From positions 248,001-312,000 of the forward strand of contig QLIY01000020.1 of NCBI GenBank assembly GCA_003260075.1: a stretch of 64,000 nucleotides of DNA, read 5' to 3'. The first letter of the stretch is position 1; the number at the start of each line of letters is the position of its first letter. A program made the position numbers and the translations under genes. The notes under the pieces were generated by a model that worked only from the letters and a program-made list of their open reading frames with translations, did no database searches and was not told where the DNA came from. Shown piece by piece: positions 13,001 to 25,600 of the stretch. This DNA is from Phallusia mammillata. Lineage: Eukaryota; Chordata; Ascidiacea; Phlebobranchia; Ascidiidae.

Positions 13001-16000
13001 GTACGGTTTACCTAGTAAGGCTGCAGAAAACAACATATGATCCAATAGAAATCGTACTGATCAAATAAAAATCTTTTTGCTAGGCAAGGGAAAAAATAAC
13101 TCATATCAGACAAAGTTTGCTAAATATTAAAAAATGGCAAAAAGAGCATTGACGAATTAGTTTCAGAAAGGGAAAGTGTAGGAAAGTTTTTAAGTTAGTT
13201 TTAAAGATATTTTTATTATAAAAAGGCTCCTCAAATCAAACAGCCTTAAAGTCACCTGTTTCACGTAAGTAATTACCAGAGGTCTTAACGCCATCGGTAA
13301 ATAGAAACTTCTCTCTGATGTAAGTTCTTATTTGAGAGCATTTTTGAAATGCTCTCGGTAAGGGCTATTAGGGTTGGACTGAGATTTCATAGTAGTAATA
13401 CCAACTGGATGAACCTGAAAAACTGGTTCCTTTACTGCCTAAACCAGGGGTGTCCAACTCGAACACACCACCGTGCCAATTTTGGTTTTAAAATATACTT
13501 GCGTGCCAACGTTTGGTACTTTTTCCAAACCATGTCTTAAACGTGTTAACGGTATGGGCTCAATCCGAAAATTTTGCCAATATGTAAAACCCTAATTAAT
13601 TAGAAAAAAATATGTCGTCAAATACGAGTAAACTTGTTTGTGATACTCCAGAAACATTTTATTCCGTTTATGCGACACAAGATACAAATAGTTTGCAACG
13701 GGGCTCAAAATACGACCAATTTAATCAGTGGGTTTGTGTAACCTTGATACTGATAATCTTTACTAAATTTGGAGAAGAATCAGTAGAAAAATATTAATTG
13801 CCTGATAAATCCTCATGTTTACCATCTGAATGTGCAGAAGAAAATTTTCAAATGCTCTGCGTGCCACTTTTGGCACGCGTGCCACGTGTTGGACACCCCT
13901 GCCCTAAACGTACCCCAGACTCACTGTTTTTTGAATGCGTTTTTTACGCCATCTATCGGTATTTAGCAAACTTTTGATCTGTTGATTCTTGTGTTAGTAG
14001 TCGTACCATTTTCCTAGCAGCTGTGTGTTACCTGCGACATTATTAAAAACCCTTTCGCGAACAATTGCCATCGTGTCGAGTTTGTTTTCGAATGCTGGAA
14101 TCGGGTTTTCTTTGATCCAACGTCCACAGGCAAAGTCGTAAAAGTCGTTGCATGGATTCACCGAAAAATCGATTCGGTTCATGTAATACGAAGCTGCAAA
14201 GGTAAAAGACAAACAATATCAACGATTTTTAAAACTTGAAAGGAATTAAATGATGTAAAGCAAACTTGAAGATTTTAAATATTAACTCAGATCAAGTTAA
14301 TTTTAGATTTAAACTATTAAACAAATTTGGCTGCGAAACGGATTGAGCTTTTGTGCATGACTAAAAAGCAATAAACTGTTTGCTCCTTTTTCAAATAAAG
14401 GTTGTATATTATAACAAGTACAAGAGTTTAATGTAAAAATAAATAATGGCGGTTGCAAAGTTTGTGGCTTACCTGTCCCAAAGCATTCCGTAGTTGTGCA
14501 AGCTGTTAAATTTTGGGAGCTGGATCCTACAGAAAAATTGTGACACTTCAGAAAATAGTTTCATACAGAAATTATATGATGCCTGAGAAACAAATTCGTT
14601 TCACTTGATAAAGTCCTACCTGGAACACAGCGTTCTGTCCCTTCAGTTAGCCCTCGAAGTTCATAGGTCCAACGATATTTAGTAGATTTTCCACAAAGTT
14701 CGTATTGCGGAAACGTGTGCTTGAGTCTAAACTCAAACAACAAAATGCGTTAGTTCAACCAATGTTAAAACGATGAAAACTAGTTGTATGTACGATGATG
14801 TAGGACATTTAAAACACCACATAGCGAAAATTCACATGTGTAATTGTAAGGCAAGGGGCAAATTACTTGTATCCTGTGTTGCATTGTACGTGACACCACT
14901 TGATCTTGCCGAACATAGTTGTGACCTTGCCGCAGTTGATTTTCGCGTGCAACGTTGGTTTAACGAACACTGGGCAGCTGGTACGATGGGTGGCTGCCGA
15001 AACAAAGAATGTGTTTTAATTACAATTATAAATCCTGTAACTGTTATAGGTTGATCTTTGTCATTACAGTACAAAAAAACAAACAATGGAACAAAGTGTT
15101 GCAGTTTCAAACTTGTTGAGTTGCCAACACAGCAAAATTGGTTAATTCATATTTCCTGTGAAAAGATTTGTATCACTTTGTTACGAATATAAACAATCTA
15201 AGTGTCGTATTTTTGTAGTTTTGTTTGTTTTTTTGCATTCAACATAGTCGCCATTAAAGGACTTACTTATTCCATTCACATCGTAATTACGCAAGATGTC
15301 CATCAACATATTTTCCAGAAAGTTATCCTCAGTAACTTTACTCCCCATAAGATGTCCATCGCTAGCACCTGATTCCCCCCTTTCAACATCATCAGCATCT
15401 TTGTCCAGAAAATGCTCCTCTACATCTTGAGAGTCAATCGCGGCTAAGACTCTTTCCTCATCATCTATTAAATCATTGATCGGCAGTATGTCTTCTTCTT
15501 GATGAAGATTATCTTCGGACTCCATACCCAGTTTTCTTTCCTAAGTAAAATTTGAATCCTTTGTTAACTTCCATGAACCAAATCAAATTACTAAATTGAA
15601 GCTTTAACTGTTGTGGAGTTCATGCTACCTTAGCAAGCAATGTGATTTTTGCATGGCACGCCAAACGCTTTGGGAGTTCATGTTTAGGTAGCCACTTTTT
15701 AGATAAAATTTGAAACATAAGAACTACCTTGTTTTTGTTAATATTAATGTTCTGAAAAACTTGGTTTAAAACTCAGTTTTCTGGTTTCCATTGAAATTAG
15801 CTTAAATCAAGCACTGTTAGATGTTGACAATCGAATTCATTACCATTTTGACATAACAGGTAAATGGCTTGATTTAGGACACCGGACATTTGAACATAAG
15901 AACAAATGATCTCACCATTTCATTATCGTCAAAACTGTCGTCGTCAATCTCCATGTCAAATTCCGAAAATTCCTTGTCTAAGTACCCAAATCCATTTGTT

Positions 16001-16059
16001 TCCCAACAACACAGAAGCAGAAGACAAACAACTACTCCACGATAATTGCAGAGCAACAT
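7033..16059 (-). CDS. M13 (neprilysin/ECE-like) zinc metallopeptidase with sushi-like module, copy B, complete
   Basis: Nineteen exons on the minus strand: 15916-16059, 15267-15540, 14867-14993, 14620-14726, 14473-14526, 14032-14193, 12937-13020, 12586-12785, 12063-12122, 11190-11378, 10400-10816 (with a 66-nt internal intron), 9670-9852, 9138-9306, 8849-8903, 8488-8686, 8124-8189, 7734-7835, 7354-7430, 7033-7132. They sum to 2703 nt, 900 residues plus stop, with every junction in phase. Order: signal peptide (VVVCLLLLCC), acidic segment to about residue 139, six-cysteine sushi-like module (about 140-215), then M13. Catalytic features seen: VNSFYS, zinc motif GHELTHGFDD, third ligand in TLTENIADNGG, DSHSPSRFR, terminal KCIIW. 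Odd points: TLTEN where TLGEN is usual, and GAGGYRC where FAQVWC is usual. Zinc ligands are intact, so an active secreted or membrane endopeptidase is inferred. It is head-to-tail with copy A. Confidence 0.9.
10623..10688 (-). other. 66-nt in-frame candidate micro-intron in copy B exon 11
   Basis: The apparent 417-nt exon contains AAAAG|GTACCG at its 5' side and a T-rich tract ending TTTGAAAG|GAC at its 3' side. Removing it joins SGGK-R-TVQNYIIWRLV, which aligns with the conserved M13 motif around NYxxWRxV. Leaving it in adds 22 residues (rich in Arg, Phe and Tyr) that the family lacks. The length is a multiple of three and there is no stop inside, so retention would be silent to frame. Confidence 0.75.
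11605..11840. mobile_element. hAT-like MITE, CAGAGTTGTAAG family, 236 bp
   Basis: Ends CAGAGTTGTAAG and CTTATAACTCTG are inverted (11 of 12). Flanks GTCTGTAT and GTCTAGAT match at 6 of 8, an aged target duplication. The interior carries repeated AACCCG/GGCCCG words. It lies in an intron of M13 copy B. Confidence 0.65.
11882..12110. repeat. direct duplication split by G12, covering M13 copy B exon 9
   Basis: 11882-12000 and 12013-12110 repeat; the right copy lacks a stretch present in the left one. The left copy holds most of exon 9 with a slightly different donor. I used the right copy in the gene model. Confidence 0.9.
12325..12337. repeat. G13 run beside diverged repeats
   Basis: Sequence after the run (AGTAGTCAGGCTC...) resembles both 12210-12225 and 12453-12545 (TCAGGCTCTGCACC, GCAAGTAACAGGGTT), a looser repeat than the other cases. 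Confidence 0.6.
13445..13901. mobile_element. hAT-type MITE, 457 bp
   Basis: Begins CAGGGGTGTCCAAC and ends TTGGACACCCCTG. Flanking 8-mers GCCTAAAC and CCCTAAAC match at 7 of 8. A subterminal repeat of GTGCCA-type words (TGGCACGCGTGCCA) is present near the right end. It lies in the copy B intron between exons 6 and 7. Confidence 0.85.
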
Positions 16060-16297
16060 CTTGATGCTGCAGAGTACAGTTGTAAGTAGAAATGTTAAAG
16101 TATGTTTAAGACTGTTATGTATAGCTTTATTCAGTGCGGTGCATCTACTATTAACGTAATTATATGTCGTAGCTGACATTAAGGAACCACATACAGTCTT
16201 AGGTAAGCAGAATATTGCCAACCTTAACACAATATGTATGAAATACGCGTTTCAATGTTTTCACCAAAGCAGAAATCCCCTAATGACCACAAAATCC

Positions 16298-16303
16298 TTT
16301 ATA
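16298..16303 (-). promoter_or_regulatory. possible TATA box of M13 copy B
   Basis: TATAAA on the minus strand, about 240 bases upstream of the ATG at 16059. No initiator or transcript evidence is available, and AT-rich DNA yields such motifs by chance. Confidence 0.25.
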
Positions 16304-16896
16304 ACGTAATTGTTTAAAACTTTCTCAAGTCTGAACTAAATCTTTTCACTAGCAGTTCCCAACAAGACTAAAATGCTTGATGAAGCACCACCACTAAAAT
16401 GCTTTGATGAAGTACAAGATTCATTGAACAAATGTATTACAATATATAGCGGTTATCACCGACTACAAAAAATGCTGATTAGTTGCGTTACATAACTTTA
16501 ATTTTAGGCAGTTATAGTTACAAAAAATAGGCTCAGATACTGACTATTGCTTTATAAAACAGGATGCGTTAGCTCTTACAGACTGTGATTATTGACTAAA
16601 AAATATCTGCTAAAGTGGACGGATATCGGAACGCCTGTTCCTATAAGGGTTTTGCCAATTGCTGGAATTTTAGCTGCTTTTATGTGCATCAAATAAACAA
16701 TCACACAAGTAGTTGATTGAAAAGTGCCTTTAACGCCTGCGCCACGTTGCAATTCAAAAATTTAAACTCCGTTTGGTTCCCAAGGGAAACTATTCGGCAA
16801 AGTCGGTTTATTATGAATGCACGACAGCTCATTTTCGCTTTGTTTCCTTATTAGGATGTAGCCAATACAGATACCAAATTGCTCTGTGATTGAACA

Positions 16897-17083
16897 GTGA
16901 ATTGTATTTGACAGTTTTAGTGCATTGTGCAATTTTCACCAATGGTGCCCTACACTTTTTTGCGCGTTATAATGTTTGGGGGGGGGGTGTGAATTGTATT
17001 TGACAGTTTTAATGCATTGTGCAATTTTGGGCTACAATTTTCACCAATGGTGCCCTACACTTTTTTGCGCGTTATAATGTTTT
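16897..17083. repeat. direct duplication split by G10
   Basis: 16897-16977 and 16989-17083 repeat, with one substitution and a short insertion (GGGCTACAATTTT) in the right copy; run 16978-16987. Confidence 0.9.
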
Positions 17084-17140
17084 AACGTTACGCAGCTATT
17101 TCCCGCTTGGCGATTGTTTTAGTGCTATTGTCGCTGTTTT

Positions 17141-17366
17141 TATTCATCAAGCAAACAAACAAAAAATGACTCAGGTTAACCATATTCCCCCTTTCATTTA
17201 GGCCTACCATTTATAACCAATGCGAAGCAACTGTCGTGGTGCACCTTGGGGTGGGGGGGGGGTATTCACCAAGCAAACAAAAAAAATGACTCAGGTCAAC
17301 CATATTCCCCCTTTCATTTACCATTTATAACCAATGCGAAGCAACTGTCGTGGTGCACCTTGGGGT
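17141..17366. repeat. direct duplication split by G10
   Basis: 17141-17252 and 17263-17366 repeat with a few substitutions and small indels; run 17253-17262. Confidence 0.9.
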
Positions 17367-18890
17367 TCAATTCCTTAAAAAGGTGTTACAAAACAACTTT
17401 TTCTTGTTTTTTCTGTGTCGCTCAGGCTCGAGTTGATATAAGTCCGGGATCAATGGCTAGGGCACACCTTAACTAGGGTATCAGTTGTTGTATTGTTGAA
17501 TTCGCTGTAATGAACAGCCCTGCACAGACCTTGGTGATTAGCTTTGTAGTTGGTGGATTGTGTTTATATGCCATGTGTTTGTTACACCGTCACTTGATAA
17601 CGCATGCAGGATATATATTTATCGTTTTGAGTTTACATTTCAAAACAAGTTTTTACCAACATTATACTTTATATAACTTAGCATTCACAAGGTGGTTTAT
17701 TTCTTTTTATTGACATCAAACCAATTTTTGATAATATACACACGGAATATAACGCACATAGTAACCATAAAATAACATTGTATGGTAAACAGGATTTCTG
17801 TAAATAAATGATTAAATCCAAAAACGATTGCATTATAGTCCGTTTGAAAGGACTTGAATTTCGACACGGTATATAGGCTACATCAGCGGAAAATAGCACT
17901 TCATTTGTAGTAACAGTGTTTAATGTACAAAATCTGTTAGTTGTCAAAAAATAATAATGTATACTTGAATGCAATAACGGGCGGTTATCTAACGAGCTTT
18001 TTCAGATAAGCATAACATTGTCTCTTACAAAGGTCAGCTAAAAAATACGATTTTTTGAGGATACATTTCAAATTAGACCCTTCAAAGAACTACAGTGTTT
18101 ACGAAGACACAGAAAGATTACAATGAACAAGTTGATATTTCTAGAATTTTCGACAATAGGCATATTTACCAACAAATAACGGTTAAAATTTCAGACAATC
18201 AGTCTCAAATGACGCAGTCGAACATAGAGTATACGAAATATAGGATGTACCGACGATTCTACATTTATTTTTGAACTTTTATCTTGACTACATTAGAAGG
18301 GTCGAAGATTTTATCCGGTTAAACGTATTTAGAACTAGCGGTTGAAACGTATTAAAGGCACATGACAAAAAATTGCGTTTAGATTAAATTCCACATTCTC
18401 CAGCCATAAAGCACACAACACAGGCTGTGGGTTTTACATTTTAACATAAGATTTTTGCATAATACGCGCCAGCGCAAAAAAATTGCAACCTAATGAACTT
18501 TTTTCAGTCGGGCAAAAATACATTAATTTACCGCAGAATAAATATCAACGAAGCAAGAGGTTATCATACCTGCTCTGGTGTATAATGACATTGTATAAAA
18601 ATATCGGCTATGTAGTGTGTAAGTATATAGGTTTTCATTTTTATACGATACCATGAGAAAGGGGATTCATAGTTTAAGCAAATGGATTCAAGGATTTTTC
18701 GACAGTGGTGTATAGAAAACGCTGAGTATTTTGAAGTGCTGTGGTATTGCTGGAATTTGTGCATAAAAAATAGAGCTTCAAAGAACTGCAATTAAACTAA
18801 AGTTTCTATTGCAACTATAAACAGTATGACAGCAAAGGATTTTACGGTGATAAACAAGTAGTTTATGAACATATTTTCAGTAGCCTAAAC

Positions 18891-18930
18891 CAGGGATGTG
18901 CAATCTGGGCCCGCGGGCCAAATGAGGTTA
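18891..18930. mobile_element. decayed hAT-like terminus
   Basis: CAGGGATGTGCAATCTGGGC followed by CCGCGGGCC resembles the left end of the element at 23791. No opposite end seen nearby. Confidence 0.4.
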
Positions 18931-19640
18931 TAAGTTGTAACATTTCGACTAACACGACTGCTTTTAAAGAATGTTGCCTTTAGGTTATTAAAAAACAACT
19001 GTTTAGAAATCACTTCAATGGATATAGCACGTGAATAACTGCCAGTTTTTAGTCATTTGCCATTAAATCAAGGTTGGAAAACATAGACATTTTAAGTTTG
19101 TGGGCAATCAACAAGTAGTTCAACTTAATAACTCGATAAGGCCGTTGTGTGAATCAAGTGTAACTAAATTATTTTACATGTTCACTTCATTTTCATAAAA
19201 CAACGTTATTTGCTACGTTTTACTGAATTTTGAGATCAATCTCTACCAAAGTCTATATAACACAAGTTATCCAAGCCATTTTACGCGATACAGCTTCATG
19301 GACGCCATAATGTGTCCAAAATAATACAGCAGGTAAAGGGAAAAACACATAAACTCTCTGTTTTTTTATAAACTGATGGGCTTTGACGCGAATTTGATTG
19401 ACCAAATTAAATGAAACTTTTGGGTTCAAACATTTAAGCGTGATAATGCAATAATTTAAAGTGCATCAATTTGGACACAAAATGGCTCCATGGGCTTTTT
19501 CGCGTAACAAAGGGTTGGACAACTTAAAAATTGCCCACTTGATGTATACTACAAACAAAAAAATATAGATAAACAAAGATGACAGTAGGACAAGAGTACC
19601 CGACAATGTCTGAGAATTGCACCCAATTTTAGAAAAACAG

Positions 19641-22600
19641 TTAAACACTTGTGTCTGCGTGCATCGGAGAATTTGCATTGATTTCGACAGGTTCGGTTTT
19701 GCCTTTGCACCATTTGTGATCGATTTGCATAGAATGAAATGCACGTTCAGTCTCTACGAAGGTTTTTCCTTTGGTTTCGGGCACACAGAGATGCACAAAC
19801 ACCGCACAACTGACTGCTATGAACGCGAACGGCAAATACGCATATCCACCCATAGACGACTGCACAAAAAATGTCAATTATAACTATATGGATCTCTTTG
19901 GACCAAATAGACGTTATAATGACATTGGGCAAAAATCTAATGGACCAAATAGACGTTATAATGACATTGGGCAAAAATCATAATTACTTTGCTTAGGTGT
20001 AGAAGATAACAGGTCACTTTTTACGTTTTTTGGAGGACCATTACATTCCCCAAAGGTTTTAAAAATTAACAATAAATGCCGGACTTTATTGAACTCTTTT
20101 GTTAAGTGTTTACAATAAGGGCCACAATAAGTTTGATTATTAGTGTTTTATAAGTTATACCAAAAACGTAATAGTGTATTGCGTGCCCACAAGGTTTTGT
20201 ATTTGCCGATTTTACTTGCGAAACAAAACCAAAGGTACGAAAACCATTTTGTATTGCAAAACCTTTCTAAGCTAGCAAGCTCTTAACACAGAGCCAACTC
20301 ATATAAATAGCCCAGATCAAATTAAATGATTTTAGACCTACCTGCATGTAAGGCCAGACAATAACTGTAACGGCGAACCCAAAGAAAATACTAACACATG
20401 ACAAAGTGATAGCGGCAGGACGGGATCGTTGTGGAAAGATTTCTGATACCAGCAGAAGAGTCACTGGTCCTGGTCCAACGGCAAATGAGACGAGAAATAC
20501 TAGAAATAAACTGGAATAAACCCAACATATACACAACATAGACCTCATTTGTTTTGTTATGTGGAGTGTGGGTTATGAACTTTTTAAAACCAAATTGCAT
20601 ACTTAAGGATTAGTTACAGTAGACGTCGTAGACCTGAAAAGAGGAGTTTATTACTAGTTTCGGGACATATTATTGGACAAAAACCTGCCAAAAACGGCAT
20701 TTTAATAAGCGCAATGAGGTCAATGTAAAGAATACTGCGAGTAATTGATTTTTACGGTTTTGTACCTGAAGCAAATATAAGAGAGAGGTAGGGAAGCCAA
20801 GTAGCTTCTGTTTTTATTTCAGCTGTGATAGTCAACAGTATGAGTGAAGAAGCTTGTCCCATGAAACCGTATTTAAGTAGTGGTTTTCGTCCTAGTCTAT
20901 CAAGAAGCCGAACCTGCACAAACATGGGTACAGTTCAAACGTTAAATAATGCATAGTTCAATTTTCATGCCTGGTAACCTACTCGACAAACACTATAGGT
21001 AGAGCTTCTTTGAGCCACCATCGAAAATTAGTTTAATGTGCGACTGAAGTAGGCCTAAGTATCGGTGTTAGTAGCTTTTCCAACACTACAAGTGGAAAAA
21101 TTAAAAAAGCTGGGATAAGGAGTTGATGCACTTCCTACAGTAACTTCGTTAACAAATGGTGGTTTGAAACGGGGGGGGGGTTTTTTGATGCACTTCCTAC
21201 AGTAACTTCGTTAACAAATGGTGGTTTGAAACGGAAATTAAATTGTAGTGTGAATTTGTGACTTAAGAAATGTAACGTTACACCTGGAAAAAGGAAAGAT
21301 TTAAAATGTTCAGCACGTTTTGAACGTGTTGAAAAAAAAAAAAAAAAGTTAGTCAGCGCACAAACAAAAAAAGCTGGTATGTAAGGGAAGGTTGTTTGGT
21401 CTCGGTGTTTGTCACCGACTAGCACAAATAGCGGGTGGAATGAGTGCTGCATAACACATCGTTTAGTTGTGTGTTATGCAGCAATACCCGTTAAGTTCAT
21501 ACCTACCGTTCCAAGAGTTGAAAAGGACAAAAGCGCAGTACTGGCGATGGAGCAGAATGGAACAACATTTTCAGGTACTCCAGCAAGTCCAAAAAGCTGG
21601 TTCATGTAGATCACCACCCCGTTAAGTCCCGACAACTGTTGACTCAAAGAAACAACCAAAGTGGCCACGACTTGGTGACGTAACGTACCTGACCGAAACA
21701 GCTGCAAAAATGCATAGGTGATTAATGAAAGCATGAATGCACAATAGTATCAAAGTAACGTTCGCAACTTGAATCTGAGCGGATTTTGTGCACTTAAGTG
21801 GTAGGTGCAAACTGAGGAATTATGTATCGAAAATAAAGTGTAGTATGCGTACTATTACGTAACATAATGCCCAAATCGGCAACACGTAAAAAGGCTGATC
21901 ATTAGGGCCAATGTAATAATTCTACACTAAATGATGCATTACATAAAGCTACATGCTACATTTTACATCAAGGCAATAAAAAATGCATGTTGACACGTAT
22001 GCATGATATGTTAAAACGTAAATTGCTACTTGTTTACAGATATTATTTTGATTTGTTTTGTGAAATAAAAGCAGTAATTAACCTCCAGCACAGTCATAAG
22101 TGATGTTGATTCCTGTTCACGTTTTTCCTTTGCCAGAATTTCCATTTCGTCACCGACATCGTCCGAGTTACGAAGCTTTTTAAGCAGCTCTTCGGCGCCG
22201 AAAGTGTCACCTTTCGTCAGATACAAAGTCCTAATATTGCAAAATGAAATTAAACATTTCCACGAAGTTTAGCTTTCAAGTGTCTTTTTTATAAACTTTT
22301 GTCCATCAGGTCGATTGCCACACCTCTATACAAAACGTGATTGTTCACAAATTAGCATCAAGTCTACCAAGCAAATAAAAAGAAGAACTCAGAGGCACAT
22401 CGCCAAGCGTGCTATTTTGCTCTTTGATGGCATAGGCGCGGAAAAATTAACACCCAAATCAAGTAAGCCATGCTGAAAAGAAACTAAAACTACTACATCA
22501 TACACTTTTGATTAGTAAAAAATAGGATTTTAAATTGTAAACACAATCGAAACAAAACCAGTGATTCTCATCCTGAAACACTGGTCAGGGAGAGATGGTA

Positions 22601-25600
22601 CATTTAGGAGAAATCTGTACAATAGTAAATAGGAAAAAAGTGCAAGTGACCTATCGCACATAAAAGAAATCAAATATTTTATTGGGAAAAGCAATGAAGG
22701 TTGTAAAACGCTTTGCAGCTCTTTGAATTTCAATTGTTTAGTGTTTACGAAACCGTTGTGGATGTTCCCATATGAACCTTAAAGCGATTAGTGTTCCAAA
22801 AATGCAAAAAAACACCGTGCAACACCACACCCTAAAAGTTGTGGCATGAAAATTCAGAGCAGAATACATGCAGGAACAAAATTTGAAACATAACCGATCT
22901 AACACCATGATTGCAAGCTGCAAGCACAAACGCATGCTTGTGCAATAACCTCGGACTGTTCGCCAGAAACGTGCAGCATATCAAATATAGAAGTCCTGGG
23001 AAACCTATCAGGGCCAGTAAAACCGGCCAATGATCGGGGTTTCCTAACACCTAAAATGCAACAGAGAAATAAATGAATGCTTGATAATGGTGGAATAATA
23101 CTAAAAGGAACGTTCTGTTATTTGTTATTAATTGACGTTATATATCAGACACGATACACACAGATCTTAACAGTAGAACTTCAAATCTTTTAAATTCGCA
23201 TCTAAATATGTGGTTCGTATTTGATAACAGGAGGTTATGTTAGTTCAAGCCAGACATGTACGGAATCGGCTTAATTTTGGGTTCAGACGAAACCGAATAT
23301 TGGGCAGAATCAACCGGATTCTCACGCGGAAGTCGTCCGGTAAAACGCATTTGGCATGTTTACATATGTTTTTGCTACTAGGTTAACAGTGGTTACCACA
23401 ACAAAATAATTGTGTTTCATTATCGTTTAAGATAGGGGTTTTAAAGTTGCATCGGCGATGGTTGCCAGCCTGCCAATAAGTTCCCTACTCAGCGTGGCAT
23501 TTTGAAATGTTACCATACAATAAGGGCAATACTGAGGTTCGTGGACGCATCTTCACAAGCAGTTAAGTACCAACAACAAAGACTCATTTTTCATTAAACA
23601 ACATGGGTTGGGGTCTAACTCAGTTTGAGTTGACTCGGAGAAACATGAATATACTAGTTTTATATGTAGGCAATGATATAAGCATGAAAAGTAAGTTTGT
23701 TAACATGACATCATTGCATCTTAAGGTACAGCATGAAGCTTGTATGGTTTATACCAAATGGCCATTTCTTTCTAGGTCTTTACACAAGATCAGGGGTGGG
23801 CAAACTACGGCCCGCGGGCCGCATGCGGCCCGGCAAAGGAGTTTATGCGGCCCGCCAAATGTTAGTAAATTTTAAAGAGAAAGTTTCCGAGTAACGTTGA
23901 ATAGTATTATTAGCACAGGCGTAGAGTTTAAAAAATCCCGGGGGTGCGACTTGCCGATACCTATACCATGTGCAGTATCTGTACCTGTACCATACTTTGA
24001 AACTAAACACAGATACTTTTTACGTACTTTGGCCTGTTGTTTCTGCCACTTTATTATGCAAATCGTCACTTAACACAATTTCTTCGTTCGATAAAAGTAA
24101 AAGCGATTCACGTTTTCAATTACAGCCCACTTTGCACTGTTGACGCCAAATTCTTTCCATCAGTTATTTTAAAACAAAAAACAAGCAAGCAATTGGCGTC
24201 CGTTGGTGAAATACTATGCGGCCCCATAAGATTATAAACTTTTGAATGTGGCCCTTGCACTGAAAAGTTTGCCCACCCCTGCACTAGATACTTGCAGGGC
24301 ATATATCTTCTGGCAACTACAGGATCGGTAAAAATGAACTATGGCCATTCATTTTTGCCTTTTTGGTCAAAGAAATCCACCACTCGAGCAGAGCAAAAAC
24401 AAAAGCATGTACCAACAATTACACATTCTTGTATGCCATGAATATTCTTATATGCTCAATTTTTAGTTTCTATATTTATCAGCCTTACTTGTGATAAGCC
24501 AAGTGTGTTTGAGACCCCCCCCCCCCACTTTTGAATGTGGCCCTTGCACTGAAAAGTTTGCCCACCCCTGCACTAGATACTTGCAGGGCATATATCTTCT
24601 GGCAACTACAGGATCGGTAAAAATGAACTATGGCCATTCATTTTTGCCTTTTTGGTCAAAGAAATCCACCACTCGAGCAGAGCAAAAACAAAAGCATGTA
24701 CCAACAATTACACATTCTTGTATGCCATGAATATTCTTATATGCTCAATTTTTAGTTTCTATATTTATCAGCCTTACTTGTGATAAGCCAAGTGTGTTTG
24801 AGACAAAAACCCCAAAACTTATAAAAAATGAAACGAGTCCACCAAACGTCCCTCTCCACTCCTTTGGCACAACTTCCACTGAATACATTGGAGAGATACC
24901 TCAAAAAGAAGGTCAAACAATTTTAAAACTGTATGAAGTGCATTAGTTTGCTTACAAACAAAACAAATAATGGTTGTCGCAAAAAAGTCAGGCAACATGT
25001 ACCGCTAAATGGCTGTTTTGGGAAGGTTCAGTAAGGAAAAACTTGCAATTTGTTTCACAAAAGACCAAAATCGATTGAGTGGGAAATATGTATTAATATT
25101 TCAGATTTATATCCACACTCAGGTTTTTTTTAAGGTTTGGTTTGGGTGACCGCTAAGTAGTTTTAAGAGACCGCAAGTGTTTCATTTAAATACCAAAAAA
25201 TAGCCATATTTGCTTAAACGAATTATTTATTAGGCTACTGGCAAATTTTGAGAAACCGACCGTTTCGGTCCCCCAAAACACCTTAAAAAAAAACACTGTA
25301 CCACACTCACCTGTACCGGCAGAAGAAGTAACACAACCTACAACAAATCTTCCAATGATGATAATTTCATATGACATCATAACTTCACTTAAACCCATTA
25401 GAATGGCAGCAATAGTTGTGCATGCATGAAGATATGCCATTGAGCGCTGTATGAAACACAATAAAGGAGATTTAGAACAAAAAGTTACAATAACATGGAA
25501 ATAAATGGAAGTGGTAAAACTTGAAAAAATACACCAACCAGTCAATTGCACTTACCAGCTTTCCAAATTGATTAACCATGGGCCGGACCAAAAAGCACCC

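Larger units (their letters stand above)
16060..19640. other. intergenic region upstream of M13 copy B and downstream of the sugar transporter
   Basis: About 3.6 kb with no supported exon. It holds the likely copy B promoter, two G-run-split duplications (16897-17083 and 17141-17366) and a decayed transposon end at 18891. The remaining open frames are short and show no family motif. Confidence 0.55.

Noticed and set aside
14773-15054. 93-codon plus-strand frame
   Set aside because: It is the antisense of M13 copy B exon 3 (14867-14993), which has good splice sites and the CNTGY module.
20625-20640. 16-nt mini-exon option in the sugar transporter
   Set aside because: It would keep frame (GLRRL insert) but adds residues to a transmembrane segment; using the acceptor at 20499 gives the family length without it.
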